The notes: generated from the letters alone by a model not told the origin. A DNA stretch of 64,000 bases from Kuafuiihalomonas sp039024635 (GCA_039024635.1 JBCCQA010000005.1:124001-188000); one strand, 5' to 3'; counted from the first letter of the stretch, positions 52,428-61,983 are shown. Made by a program: numbers and translations.

Positions 52428-54635
52428 ATGACGGAGCGTCCATCCAAGAGAGCGGTCGAGCAGCTGCTCCTCGAGTGTGCCTCCGAACCCATCCATAGGC
52501 TCGGAAGCATCCAGTCCCACGGCGTGATGGTGGGCTGGCGCAAGGCCGAAGGGGACGTGGTCTTCGGTAGCCAAGCCCCATCACCCTGGTTGCCTGCTTC
52601 CTTCGAGGAGCTAGCCGGGACCCGGGCCGACGTGCTCCTTCGGGCGCTGCAGTTCGAGCCCACCCGTCAGGGAGCGGTGGGGGCCGACGGAACGCTCCTT
52701 CGGGGACAGGTCTTCGAGAGCGGGCCTTTCGAAGTCCTGGAGCTCGAGGCCGTCGGCGAGCGACCCCTGGATCCGGTCGCGTTCATGGGGCGGGTGGGCG
52801 ACGAGCTGCGGGCCGCGTCCGACCTGGACCGACTCTGCGAGCGGGTCGTCCACGCCGGGCGAGAGCTGCTCGGCTTCGATCGGGTGATGCTCTACCGCTT
52901 CGACAAGGACTACAACGGACAGATTGTCGCTGAGTCCAAGGACCCCCAAATGGGCTCCTACCTCGGCCTGCGCTTTCCGGCCTCCGACATTCCGGCCCAG
53001 GCGCGAGAGCTCTATCGGAGGAACTGGGTGCGGGGCATTGCCGACGTGGACGGCGCCCAGATCCCGATCGTTCGGGGGCCCGGCTATCCTTTGGACGAAG
53101 ACCCCGACTTGAGCATGAGCCGGCTCAGAAGCGTGTCGCCCGTTCACCTCGAGTATCTGCGCAACATGAAGGTCCGAGCCTCGATGTCCATGTCGGTTCT
53201 CAATGGCGACGCCCTTTGGGGGCTGGTGGCCTGTCATCACAGGACGCCCCACGTCGTCTCGCCGGACCAGCGGACGCTGGGAGAGCTCCTGGCCCGGATC
53301 GCCTCGATGCAGGTCAGCAGTCTGGTCTCCAGCGTTCGCCGGAAGCGGGAGCACCAGGTGACGGCCCATCGCCGCCAAATCCAGGATACTGCCTTTAGGG
53401 CCGCGCGCTTCGCCGAAGTGTTCGTTCGAGAAGGCGACGCCATCCTGGGGCTCACGGAGGCCAGCGGGGCCTGCATCGCCATGGGGCGGGACCTTCTCAC
53501 GGTGGGCATCACGCCGTCTCGAGAACAGCTGGAGCACTTGGTATCCTGGATGCGGCGTCAAGTCCGCACGTCCTACGTCAGCTCTTCATGCATCGAGGAG
53601 CTCGACCCCAGCCTCGAAGGGCTGCGACGCGAGGCTTCGGGGATATTGGCGGTTCCCCTCTCGGCCGACGGGCGAGACTTCATCGCCTGGTTTCGACCAG
53701 AGACGGTACGCACGGTCGCTTGGGCCGGCAACCCCGACGACAAGGTGACGGAGGACGAGAGTGGGCGCTTGCACCCTCGGGCCTCCTTCGCCGAGTGGAA
53801 GGTCAAGCTGCGAGGAAAAGCGGAGGAGTGGGACCCTTTTCACGTCGAGGCGGGGCGAGAGTTCGGTTGGTACATCGGCGAAGTGATGGCCCGGCGTCTG
53901 GAGGTTCTGCAGGACCTCAACTCAGAGCGGGAACGTCGGGCGCGAGATCTCGATTCCTTCGCATACCTGGCCGCTCACGATCTGAGAGAGCCCATCCGTG
54001 GAATGGATGCCTACGTCAGCTTTGCTCTCCAGGCCTTCGATGCCGCCGACGAAGAGGAGCTGCGGGCGAACCTGGCCAAGGTCCATGGCCTGCTGGCCGA
54101 GACCGACGGCCTGTTGACGGCCCTTCTGGAGTACGCGCGCGCTTCCAGCATCAAGCCCCGCATGCGAAATACGGACCTGAGCATGTTGGTGGACAAGGTC
54201 GCGACCCGGCTCAGCGGGCGAGCGGCGGAGGTCGGGGGGCATGTCATCGGGCCTCGAGCGCCCACCCACGTGGTGTGCGACAGCCTCGTGGTGCAGGAGA
54301 TCATCACCAACCTGGTATCGAACGCACTCAAGTACGGGGGTGAAGCGCCCACGGTCGAAGTGGATTGGCGGCCCTCGAACCGCTCGGACGAGGAGGTCGT
54401 CATCACAGTGAAGGATCACGGCATCGGTATTCCTGACTACGGCGCGGAAGAGATCTTCAAGCCCTTTCGTCGTCTCCATCCAAAGACCGCTTACGGCGGG
54501 GGAACGGGCTGCGGCCTCGCCATCGTGCAGGCCCTGGTCGACCGGCACGGGGGTCGCGTTTGGTTCGAGAGCGAAGTCGACCGAGGAACGACCTTCTACT
54601 TCAGCTTGGGTCGTTCTGGAGGCTCAGGAACGTGA
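52428..54635 (+). CDS. bphP: Bacteriophytochrome histidine kinase
   Basis: The 735-residue red/far-red photoreceptor has PAS-GAF-PHY-kinase order. C17 in the motif CASEPIHRLGSIQSHG is the biliverdin-attachment position of bacterial phytochromes. The GAF domain has PASDIP (D187), H240 and H270, and the PHY tongue has PRASF near 450-454. The kinase has H517 (AAHDLREP), an N box (NLVSNALKYGG) and G boxes (DHGIGIPD, GTGCGLAI). Light would alter autophosphorylation of H517. GTG of the response-regulator gene overlaps its stop. No heme oxygenase gene is in the window. Confidence 0.95.
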   Translation: MTERPSKRAVEQLLLECASEPIHRLGSIQSHGVMVGWRKAEGDVVFGSQAPSPWLPASFEELAGTRADVLLRALQFEPTRQGAVGADGTLLRGQVFESGPFEVLELEAVGERPLDPVAFMGRVGDELRAASDLDRLCERVVHAGRELLGFDRVMLYRFDKDYNGQIVAESKDPQMGSYLGLRFPASDIPAQARELYRRNWVRGIADVDGAQIPIVRGPGYPLDEDPDLSMSRLRSVSPVHLEYLRNMKVRASMSMSVLNGDALWGLVACHHRTPHVVSPDQRTLGELLARIASMQVSSLVSSVRRKREHQVTAHRRQIQDTAFRAARFAEVFVREGDAILGLTEASGACIAMGRDLLTVGITPSREQLEHLVSWMRRQVRTSYVSSSCIEELDPSLEGLRREASGILAVPLSADGRDFIAWFRPETVRTVAWAGNPDDKVTEDESGRLHPRASFAEWKVKLRGKAEEWDPFHVEAGREFGWYIGEVMARRLEVLQDLNSERERRARDLDSFAYLAAHDLREPIRGMDAYVSFALQAFDAADEEELRANLAKVHGLLAETDGLLTALLEYARASSIKPRMRNTDLSMLVDKVATRLSGRAAEVGGHVIGPRAPTHVVCDSLVVQEIITNLVSNALKYGGEAPTVEVDWRPSNRSDEEVVITVKDHGIGIPDYGAEEIFKPFRRLHPKTAYGGGTGCGLAIVQALVDRHGGRVWFESEVDRGTTFYFSLGRSGGSGT

Positions 54636-55057
54636 GCCTACGCATCATCGCCTGCGTCGAGGACAACGAGATCGATCGCAAGGCCTTGGCGCTTGCGGTC
54701 GACGATTTGGGCGACGTCGAGGTCACCTCCTTCGCCTCGGGCCGCGAAGCCTTGGACACCATGCTGGCGGCTCACCCAGACGAGGGCCCGGATGTGATCA
54801 TCCTCGACGTGAATTTGCCCGACCTGCGGGGTGACGAGATCATCCGTCGACTTCGTGACGCCTCACGTTACCAACACACCCCCATCATGGTGGTCTCTGG
54901 TTCGAAGGACCCAAGTGCAGTACAAGGACTGTACGAAGACGGGGCCAACGCGTACCTCGCCAAGCCTCGCAACTTCGTCGAGCTCGTCGAGGACTATCGC
55001 CTGTGTCTATCCTTCTGGCTTCGCTGCGTGAGCTCTGCGCCCAGTCCCCTCTCCTGA
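54632..55057 (+). CDS. Single-domain response regulator
   Basis: A 141-residue receiver domain with acidic pocket (VEDNE at 9-13), phosphoacceptor D59 (IILDVNLPD) and a Lys in AKPRN. It is the likely phosphorylation partner of the preceding phytochrome, as in Rcp1-type pairs. GTG 54632 forms a GTGA overlap with the phytochrome stop. Confidence 0.92.
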   Translation: MSLRIIACVEDNEIDRKALALAVDDLGDVEVTSFASGREALDTMLAAHPDEGPDVIILDVNLPDLRGDEIIRRLRDASRYQHTPIMVVSGSKDPSAVQGLYEDGANAYLAKPRNFVELVEDYRLCLSFWLRCVSSAPSPLS

Positions 55058-56232
55058 GTCCAGAAGGCCGTGCGCTTCGTGTGCTCGTGGTCGAAGATGA
55101 CGACTTCCAAGCGCACCAGCTCGTAGGCATTCTCCAGGACGTGCTTCCCAACCTCGACGTTCGGGTAGCCACCACCGGCGTCGAAGCCTTGGGGCAGCTC
55201 CAGGGCCAGGACGTCCTCATCCTCGATCTCAAGCTTCCCGACATGTCCGGCCGTGCCCTCCTCGACCGGGCCCGAGCGCTGACGGGAGACGACGCCTTCG
55301 CGGTGGTGGCCATGACCCGCCGGGGCACCGAACTCGGCGCTTCCGAGATCTTGCGGGCGGGCGCCCACGACTACGTTACAAAGGAAAGCCTGAATCCGGA
55401 CCGACTGGTCCGGGCCCTCGAAGTATCCATCGACCTGGCTCGTACCCGGAAGCAGGCCCGGATGGCCTACGAAGCCCTCGAAGCCCACTCGGCCCAGCTG
55501 CGCCGGGAGACCGAGCGAAGGCAGGCTTTCGTTCGTAGCGTGGCCCACGACCTGCGCAGCCCCCTCCAGGTGCTGTCCCTGGCCGGCGCCGAGTTGATGG
55601 AGTCCAGCATCGATCCCGAGGTCAAAGAATCGGCGTCCATGGTGTTGGCGGCCTACCGCCGTCTGAGTCGACTGGTGGAGAGTCTGGATTCGGTCCAACA
55701 GGTCGAAGGGGGCGACATCGAGCTCAATCTCAATCGCGCCGACGTCGTGCGGCTAGTCGAGAGGCTGGTGGAGGAGCTTCGAGGCTACCCGCGGGGCGAC
55801 CTGGTTCGGATCGACGAGCGCAGCGTGCCTCGCCTCGAAGCGCTCGTGGACCGGCGCCGGCTGGAGCAGGTCCTGGTCCACCTGTGCGTCAACGCCATGC
55901 GACATGCCCGCGAAGAGGTTCGGATCGAGCTTCAGCAGGGTAGCGCGGGGTTCACGCTGCGCGTCATGGACGATGGCCCCGGGGTGCCCCAGGAGGACCA
56001 TGAGCGGATCTTCCTCGCCTTCGACCGGGGCAAGGCGGAGGAACGGCGTCCGGGCCTCGGTTTGGGCCTGTCCATCGCCCGAAGCCTAGTCGGTGCCATG
56101 GGGGGTCAGCTTCGTCTCGAACCTGGGAACCGGGGGGCTGAATTCGTCATCGAATTGCCCACTTCGGGCCCAGATTCAGGGCGTTCCGGCACCGTCGAAG
56201 GGGCCGACTTTCAAAGCGGCTTTGCGTCTTGA
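55003..56232 (+). CDS. Receiver-histidine kinase hybrid
   Basis: The 409-residue protein has an N-terminal receiver domain (about 26-140; VVEDDD and D75 in LILDLKLPD), a short helical linker, and a histidine kinase (H182 in VAHDLRSPLQ, NAMRHA N box, DDGPGVP, GLGLGLSIAR). The gene may start at GTG 55003, which has GAGGA 9 nt upstream and overlaps the previous gene by 55 nt, or at GTG 55081. It follows the phytochrome pair and probably extends the same phosphorelay. Confidence 0.9.
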   Translation: MSILLASLRELCAQSPLLSPEGRALRVLVVEDDDFQAHQLVGILQDVLPNLDVRVATTGVEALGQLQGQDVLILDLKLPDMSGRALLDRARALTGDDAFAVVAMTRRGTELGASEILRAGAHDYVTKESLNPDRLVRALEVSIDLARTRKQARMAYEALEAHSAQLRRETERRQAFVRSVAHDLRSPLQVLSLAGAELMESSIDPEVKESASMVLAAYRRLSRLVESLDSVQQVEGGDIELNLNRADVVRLVERLVEELRGYPRGDLVRIDERSVPRLEALVDRRRLEQVLVHLCVNAMRHAREEVRIELQQGSAGFTLRVMDDGPGVPQEDHERIFLAFDRGKAEERRPGLGLGLSIARSLVGAMGGQLRLEPGNRGAEFVIELPTSGPDSGRSGTVEGADFQSGFAS

Positions 56233-56643
56233 CACCCCCCCTCGGCTCATGGTGAATGCCCGCTCTCCCGCGGGGAGGGGCCCAAACAGGTCCCTTGGGA
56301 GGCAGCTCCGTGGTGGAGCGTGCCAGGCGATCCGCGGGGACTAGGGAGGTGCGAAAGCCACCGCTGAGGCCATTGCCGACACCGCTCGTGATGTAGAGGA
56401 CGCCCGTCCCGTCGCGAGGACCGATCGCTGCCGGCCCCACCGCGGATGAAAGACTGACGAACCCGACTCGGTGCAAAGCGTGCGCGCAGTAAAACCGAGT
56501 TCAGGGATGGGGCCCGATGTTCAAAGCTGCCCCGACTGCGTCCAGGCGATGGCCCGGAACGCGGCGTCCTCCTTTCCGGCCCATGCACCCAGAAATCAGA
56601 GACGCCCCGGGTCATCCCGAGGGGTCCAGGAGCTATCGACCGG
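56233..56643. other. Gene-free leader upstream of the str operon
   Basis: No gene is supported in this 411-bp stretch, which probably holds the str-operon promoter. A TTGACA occurs at 56229-56234 but has no matching -10 at a usable distance. A short CTCCC-GCG-GGGAG inverted repeat lies at 56266-56278, soon after the hybrid kinase stop. Nothing else was recognised. Confidence 0.4.
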
Positions 56644-57039
56644 ATGCCCACGATCAACCAGCTGATTCGAAAGGCGCGAAAGGACCCCTTCGTGGGCACC
56701 AAGGCGCCGGCCCTGAAGTCCTGCCCCCAGCGGCGCGGCGTGTGCGTTCGTGTGTACACGTCCACGCCCAAAAAGCCGAACTCCGCCCTCCGCAAGGTGG
56801 CGCGCGTGCGTCTCACCAACGGTATCGAGGTCACGGCCTACATCGGTGGTGAAGGCCACAACCTTCAGGAGCACTCGGTGGTCCTTGTCCGTGGAGGTCG
56901 TGTGAAGGACCTCCCAGGCTGCCGCTACCACATCGTGCGCGGCACTCTGGACGCATCGGCGGCCGAGGGGCCCTCCAACACCAACAAGCTCAAGCGCAAC
57001 CAGGGCCGGTCCAAGTACGGCGTCAAGAAGGCGCGCTGA
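56644..57039 (+). CDS. rpsL: Ribosomal protein S12
   Basis: Decoding-centre protein of the 30S subunit, 131 aa. The conserved TPKKPNSALRKVARVRL and GRVKDLPGCRYHIVRG regions, including the methylthio-Asp site, are present. AGGAG lies about 11 nt before ATG 56644. First gene of the str operon. Confidence 0.98.
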   Translation: MPTINQLIRKARKDPFVGTKAPALKSCPQRRGVCVRVYTSTPKKPNSALRKVARVRLTNGIEVTAYIGGEGHNLQEHSVVLVRGGRVKDLPGCRYHIVRGTLDASAAEGPSNTNKLKRNQGRSKYGVKKAR

Positions 57040-57051
57040 GGAGACTGAGGA

Positions 57052-57522
57052 ATGCGTCGTCGCGAATCACCCAAGCGCAAGGTCCTCCCCGACCCCAAGT
57101 TCCACGACCGACTGGTGGCGAAGTTCATCAACGCCCTGATGTCGGACGGCAAGAAGTCCACGGCCGAACGCATCTGCTACGGCGCATTCGACCTCGTGGA
57201 GCGGCGCTCCGAGGGCGAAGAGGCTATCAATGTCTTCAAGAAGGCCTTGGAGAACATCAAGCCCCGCATCGAGGTGAAGTCCCGCCGGGTGGGCGGGGCC
57301 ACCTTCCAGGTGCCGGTCGAGGTTCGACCTGAGCGTCGCACCTCCCTCGGCATGCGCTGGCTCATCCAGTTCTCGACCAAGCGCGGCGAGAAGACCATGC
57401 GGGAGCGCCTCGCGGGCGAGATCCTTGACGCATCAGCCGGTCGAGGCGGCGCGGTCAAGAAGCGGGAAGAGACCCATAAGATGGCCGACGCCAACAAGGC
57501 GTTCGCCCATTTCCGTTGGTGA
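57052..57522 (+). CDS. rpsG: Ribosomal protein S7
   Basis: 30S head assembly protein, 156 aa, starting MRRRESPKRK with the usual VARFINxLM-like segment (VAKFINALMSDGKKSTAE). It follows rpsL by 12 nt and precedes fusA by 25 nt. Confidence 0.98.
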   Translation: MRRRESPKRKVLPDPKFHDRLVAKFINALMSDGKKSTAERICYGAFDLVERRSEGEEAINVFKKALENIKPRIEVKSRRVGGATFQVPVEVRPERRTSLGMRWLIQFSTKRGEKTMRERLAGEILDASAGRGGAVKKREETHKMADANKAFAHFRW

Positions 57523-57547
57523 GGCTTCCAAACAGGTAGTTCACGAC

Positions 57548-59641
57548 ATGGCCGCCCAGTCCGCCATACCGCTCGAGCGGGTTCGAAACATTGGCATCAT
57601 GGCCCACATCGATGCCGGGAAGACGACCACGACCGAGCGCATTCTCTTCTACACCGGTGTGGAGCATCGGATGGGAGAGGTCCACGAGGGCGCGGCGACC
57701 ATGGACTGGATGGAGCAGGAGAAGGAGCGGGGCATCACCATCACTTCCGCCGCCACCGCATGCTCCTGGAAAGATCACCGGATCAACATCATCGATACTC
57801 CCGGCCACGTCGACTTCACCATCGAGGTCGAGCGGAGCCTGCGGGTATTGGACGGCGCGGTTGCGGTCTTCGACGCCGTGAATGGCGTGGAGCCCCAGTC
57901 GGAGACGGTTTGGCGCCAGGCCGACCACTATCAGGTCCCTCGAATCTGCTTCATCAACAAGATGGACCGCGTCGGGGCCTCTTTTGAAGACTCGGTCGCC
58001 TCCATCGAGGACAAGCTTCGGGCCCGACCGCTCCCGCTCCAGCTTCCGGTGGGGGCCGAGTCCGAGTTCGAGGGTGTGGTGGACCTCGTCGAGATGCGCG
58101 AGTTCGTGTGGGACCGAGAAACTCTGGGCGCCCAGTACGAGACCCGGGACATTGGTTTGGACCGCCTCGAGGCTGCGCAAGCCGCTCGGGAGGCCATCTT
58201 TGACGTGGTAGCCGACGTCGACGACGACATCGCCACCAAGTATTTGGAGGGCGAGAGCATAAGCCCCGATGAGCTCCGAGGCGCCATTCGGAAGGCCTGC
58301 TTGGGCCTGAAGGCTTTTCCCGTCTTCTGCGGAACCGCATTCAAGAACAAGGGAGTGCAGACCTTGCTCGACGCGGTGGTGAACTACCTGCCTTCACCGC
58401 TCGACGTCAGCTATCCCGACGCCGACATTCTGGGCAAATCGGGCAAGACCCTCGCCATCAAGGCGGACCCCAAAGGCCCATTCGTTGCTCTGGCCTTCAA
58501 GATCATGAGCGATCCGCACACCGGGAACCTGACCTTCATCCGGGTCTACTCGGGCAAGGTCGAGGCGGGAACGGCCATCCATAACGCGACCAAGAGCAAG
58601 AAGGAGCGAGTGGGTCGGCTGCTTCAAATGCACGCCAATAAGCGCGAAGACATGAGCGAGGCCTCGGCCGGCATGATCCTCGCTGCGGTCGGTCTCAAGC
58701 ACACGACGACCGGAGACACGTTGACGACCTCCGATACCCCCGTGCTGCTGGAGTCCATTCAGGTGCCGGAGCCGGTCATCGCGATCGCCATCGAGCCCAA
58801 GACCAAGGCCGATCAGGAGAAGCTGGCCGGTGCCCTAGGGAAGCTGGCCATGGAAGACCCTTCCTTCATGGTCCGCACCGACGAGGATACGGGTCAGACC
58901 CTCATCTCCGGCATGGGAGAGCTTCATCTCGAGATCATCGTCGACCGGCTGAAGCGAGAGTTTCGCGTCGATGCAAACGTGGGACGTCCCCAGGTTGCGT
59001 ACCGAGAGACCGTCGCCAAGAGCGCTCGGCACGAGCATCGCTTCGTGCGCCAGACGGGCGGTCGCGGCCAGTACGCCCACGTGGTTCTCGAGCTTTCGCC
59101 GGCCGAACGCGGTGCGGGGGTCACCTTCGAGAGCAAGATCGTCGGTGGTGCCGTCCCCAAGGAGTTCATTCCCGCAGTCCAGAAGGGTATCGAAGAGTCG
59201 GCGGGCGACGGCGTGCTCATGGGCTATCCGGTGGTCGACGTGAACGTCGCCCTCGTGGACGGCAGCTTTCACGAAGTGGACTCCAGCGAAATGGCATTCA
59301 AGATCGCTGGATCCATCTGCTTCAAAGAGGGGGTGGCCCACAGTGGACCCACGCTCCTTGAACCCATCATGTCGCTGGAAGTGACGACGCCCGAGGAGTA
59401 CACGGGCGACGTGATCGGCGACCTGAACGCCCGACGGGGCAAGGTGGCGGGCATGGATCCGCGACCTGGCACCCAGGTGGTGCGCGCAGAGGTGCCCCTG
59501 GCACAGATGTTTGGCTACGCCACGGATCTTCGGTCGAAGACCCAAGGTCGAGCCACGTTTTCGATGCACTTTGGATCATACAGTCCAGTGCCTCAGCACA
59601 TTGCGGATGAGGCCTTGGCAAGAGCTCAGGGGAGGTTGTGA
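57548..59641 (+). CDS. fusA: Elongation factor G
   Basis: Translocation GTPase, 697 aa. G motifs: AHIDAGKTT (G1), EKERGITI (G2), DTPGHVDF (G3) and NKMDR (G4). Domains II-V are complete. ATG 57548 was taken instead of the frame from 57425, whose start lies inside rpsG. Confidence 0.98.
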   Translation: MAAQSAIPLERVRNIGIMAHIDAGKTTTTERILFYTGVEHRMGEVHEGAATMDWMEQEKERGITITSAATACSWKDHRINIIDTPGHVDFTIEVERSLRVLDGAVAVFDAVNGVEPQSETVWRQADHYQVPRICFINKMDRVGASFEDSVASIEDKLRARPLPLQLPVGAESEFEGVVDLVEMREFVWDRETLGAQYETRDIGLDRLEAAQAAREAIFDVVADVDDDIATKYLEGESISPDELRGAIRKACLGLKAFPVFCGTAFKNKGVQTLLDAVVNYLPSPLDVSYPDADILGKSGKTLAIKADPKGPFVALAFKIMSDPHTGNLTFIRVYSGKVEAGTAIHNATKSKKERVGRLLQMHANKREDMSEASAGMILAAVGLKHTTTGDTLTTSDTPVLLESIQVPEPVIAIAIEPKTKADQEKLAGALGKLAMEDPSFMVRTDEDTGQTLISGMGELHLEIIVDRLKREFRVDANVGRPQVAYRETVAKSARHEHRFVRQTGGRGQYAHVVLELSPAERGAGVTFESKIVGGAVPKEFIPAVQKGIEESAGDGVLMGYPVVDVNVALVDGSFHEVDSSEMAFKIAGSICFKEGVAHSGPTLLEPIMSLEVTTPEEYTGDVIGDLNARRGKVAGMDPRPGTQVVRAEVPLAQMFGYATDLRSKTQGRATFSMHFGSYSPVPQHIADEALARAQGRL

Positions 59642-59697
59642 AACCTGAGCAACCCGTCGCGATAGCGGCGATTCGAGTCGATTGGAGTTGAACACAA

Positions 59698-60900
59698 ATG
59701 GCGAAGGAAAAGTTCGAGCGTAAGAAGATCCACGTGAACGTCGGGACCATCGGTCACGTCGACCACGGCAAGACCACCCTGACGGCGGCGTTGACTGCTG
59801 TTGCTGCGGCCAAGGGCTGGGGCAAGAAGCTGTCCTACGACGAGATCGCGAAGGCCTCGGAGTCCCAGGGACGACGTGATGCTTCGAAGATCATGACGAT
59901 CGCGACCTCCCACGTGGAGTACGAGAGCGAGAAGCGGCACTACGCCCACGTCGATTGCCCAGGCCACGCCGACTACGTGAAGAACATGATCACGGGTGCG
60001 GCCCAGATGGACGGAGCCATCCTGGTTTGCTCGGCCGTCGACGGCCCTATGCCCCAGACCAAGGAGCACATCCTCCTGGCCCGGCAGGTCGGCGTTCCCG
60101 CCATCGTGGTCTTCCTAAACAAGGTCGACCTGGTGGACGACGAAGAGCTCTTGGACCTGGTCGAGCTCGAGGTCCGTGAGCTGCTCAACAAGTACAAGTT
60201 CCCCGGCGACGACTGCCCGGTTATCCGCGGCAGCGCGCTCAAGCCGTACGAGTCGGAGGGCAAGGACGGCCAAGAGCCCATCCTTGAGCTCCTCGAGGCC
60301 CTAGATAGCTACATCCCCGAGCCGCAGCGCGAGGAGGACAAGCCCTTCCTGATGCCGATTGAGGACGTCTTCTCGATTTCGGGTCGCGGCACCGTCGTGA
60401 CCGGTCGAATCGAGCGCGGCACCGTGACCGTGGGTGAGAAGGTGGAGATCGTGGGCTTCCGGCCCACCAGCGAGACCACCGTCACCGGCGTGGAGATGTT
60501 CCGCAAGCTGTTGGACAAGGGTCTGGCCGGAGACAACGTCGGCTGCCTGCTCCGCGGCGTGGGCAAGGAAGACGTCGAGCGCGGCCAGGTTCTGGCCAAG
60601 CCCGGCAGCATCAAGCCCCACACCAAGTTCAACTGTGAGGTTTACATTCTGAACAAGGAAGAGGGCGGACGGCACACCCCCTTCTTCAAGGGCTACCGAC
60701 CCCAGTTCTACTTCCGGACGACCGACGTGACCGGCTCCATCGCTCTGCCCGAGGGCACGGAGATGGTCATGCCCGGCGACAACGTGGCTCTCGGGGTCGA
60801 GCTCATCACCCCGGTCGCCATGGACAAAGGCATGAACTTCGCCATCCGCGAAGGCGGCCGCACGGTCGGCGCCGGCGTGGTCACGGAGATCACCGACTAG
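59698..60900 (+). CDS. tuf: Elongation factor Tu, divergent switch I
   Basis: GTPase that carries aminoacyl-tRNA to the ribosome, 400 aa. GHVDHGKTT, DCPGHADY and NKVD are intact. Switch I, normally ...RGITI(N/A)T(S/A)HVEY, here reads GRRDASKIMTIATSHVEY, so the Arg-Gly-Ile is replaced, although the Mg-binding Thr and the following HVEY are kept. A similar RDASK variant is what I remember from planctomycete EF-Tu. TTGGAGTT gives a good ribosome site before ATG 59698. Confidence 0.95.
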   Translation: MAKEKFERKKIHVNVGTIGHVDHGKTTLTAALTAVAAAKGWGKKLSYDEIAKASESQGRRDASKIMTIATSHVEYESEKRHYAHVDCPGHADYVKNMITGAAQMDGAILVCSAVDGPMPQTKEHILLARQVGVPAIVVFLNKVDLVDDEELLDLVELEVRELLNKYKFPGDDCPVIRGSALKPYESEGKDGQEPILELLEALDSYIPEPQREEDKPFLMPIEDVFSISGRGTVVTGRIERGTVTVGEKVEIVGFRPTSETTVTGVEMFRKLLDKGLAGDNVGCLLRGVGKEDVERGQVLAKPGSIKPHTKFNCEVYILNKEEGGRHTPFFKGYRPQFYFRTTDVTGSIALPEGTEMVMPGDNVALGVELITPVAMDKGMNFAIREGGRTVGAGVVTEITD

Positions 60901-60917
60901 GAGCACGGTCGACGGTC

Positions 60918-60965
60918 GAGGGGGTCTGGGCTCGCGAAAGAGCTCGGGCCCTCTCGCCGTTTTTT
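60918..60965 (+). terminator. Terminator or attenuator between tuf and rpsJ
   Basis: A 16-bp stem (60918-60933 with 60940-60955) with four G-U pairs and a 6-nt loop GCGAAA is followed 4 nt later by a run of six T. It lies just before rpsJ (24 nt to its ATG), so it either ends the str transcript or attenuates read-through into the S10 operon. Confidence 0.65.
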
Positions 60966-60988
60966 GAATGAGGCGAAAGAGACGAGCG

Positions 60989-61309
60989 ATGGCCAAGAAC
61001 GACACCACCAAGATTCGGATTCGGCTGAAAGCCTACGACCACCGGCTGCTGGATCAAGCCGTGGCCGAGATCGTGGACTCCGCTCGTCGGACAGGCGCGA
61101 CGGTGGCGGGTCCCATCCCGCTGCCGACCCGCATCAATCGATACACGGTCCTCCGAGGACCTCACGTCGACAAGAAGAGTCGTGAGCAGTTCGAGATTCG
61201 AACCCACAAGCGGCTGGTCGACATCCAGGACCCGACCCCCCAGACGCTGGACGCGCTCATGAAGCTCGACCTGTCGGCGGGGGTCGACGTCCAGATCCAG
61301 GCTTCCTGA
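60989..61309 (+). CDS. rpsJ: Ribosomal protein S10
   Basis: 30S protein, also NusE, 106 aa from ATG 60989 (MAKNDTTKIRIRLKAYD). GAGACGAGC provides a weak ribosome site. The frame extends 7 codons upstream, but that would overlap the terminator region. The next gene, rplD, begins 8 nt after its stop; rplC is absent between them. Confidence 0.97.
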   Translation: MAKNDTTKIRIRLKAYDHRLLDQAVAEIVDSARRTGATVAGPIPLPTRINRYTVLRGPHVDKKSREQFEIRTHKRLVDIQDPTPQTLDALMKLDLSAGVDVQIQAS

Positions 61310-61317
61310 GGTACGCC

Positions 61318-61983
61318 ATGAAGTTCGACGTCGTCGATACCAAGAACGCCAAGGTCGGAGACATCGAGTTGGACGACTCGGTCTTCGGCGCGGTGGTTCG
61401 CGAGCATCTCTTTTGGGAGGTGGTGCGCATGGAGCGGGCCAACCAGCGTCGCGGCACCCACTCCACCAAGACCGTTTCGGAGGTGAAGGGTTCCGGTGCT
61501 AAGCCCTACAAGCAGAAGGGCACCGGGCGGGCTCGTCACGGAAGCAATTACGCGATGAACATGCGTGGCGGTGGTGTGGTCTTCGGTCCCCGACCTCGTG
61601 ACTACAGCTACAGCGTGCCCAAGAAGGTGGTCGACCAGGCCATTCGCTGCGCGCTGTCTCTGCGGGCGGAGCAGGGCAAGCTGCGGGTGGTTCAGGGCTG
61701 GAAGCCCTCCTCGCCCAAGACCAAGGAGGCAAGGACGGTGCTGGCCGCCCTCGACACCGAGAAGCCCTTGGTCGTGGACCTAGACGCCAACGAGAACCTG
61801 GCGCTTTCGGTGCGGAACCTGGCCAAGGCCAACTTCATCAGCGTTGAGGAGCTGACGGTCTACGACCTGCTCGATCACGCCGAGCTCGTCATCAGCGAGG
61901 ATGCGGTCGCTCGCCTAAACGAGCGCTACCACATCGAGCTCTCTCGCAAGGAGCGAGAGCTCAGGGAGGCCAACAATGCGTAG
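61318..61983 (+). CDS. rplD: Ribosomal protein L4
   Basis: 50S protein and, in E. coli, the S10-operon repressor, 221 aa. The conserved KPYKQKGTGRARHGS loop that reaches the exit tunnel is present. Its stop overlaps rplW by 8 nt. Confidence 0.97.
   Translation: MKFDVVDTKNAKVGDIELDDSVFGAVVREHLFWEVVRMERANQRRGTHSTKTVSEVKGSGAKPYKQKGTGRARHGSNYAMNMRGGGVVFGPRPRDYSYSVPKKVVDQAIRCALSLRAEQGKLRVVQGWKPSSPKTKEARTVLAALDTEKPLVVDLDANENLALSVRNLAKANFISVEELTVYDLLDHAELVISEDAVARLNERYHIELSRKERELREANNA

Noticed and set aside
56229..56234. TTGACA as a sigma-70 -35 element
   Set aside because: It overlaps the previous stop and no TAnnnT lies 16-18 nt downstream.
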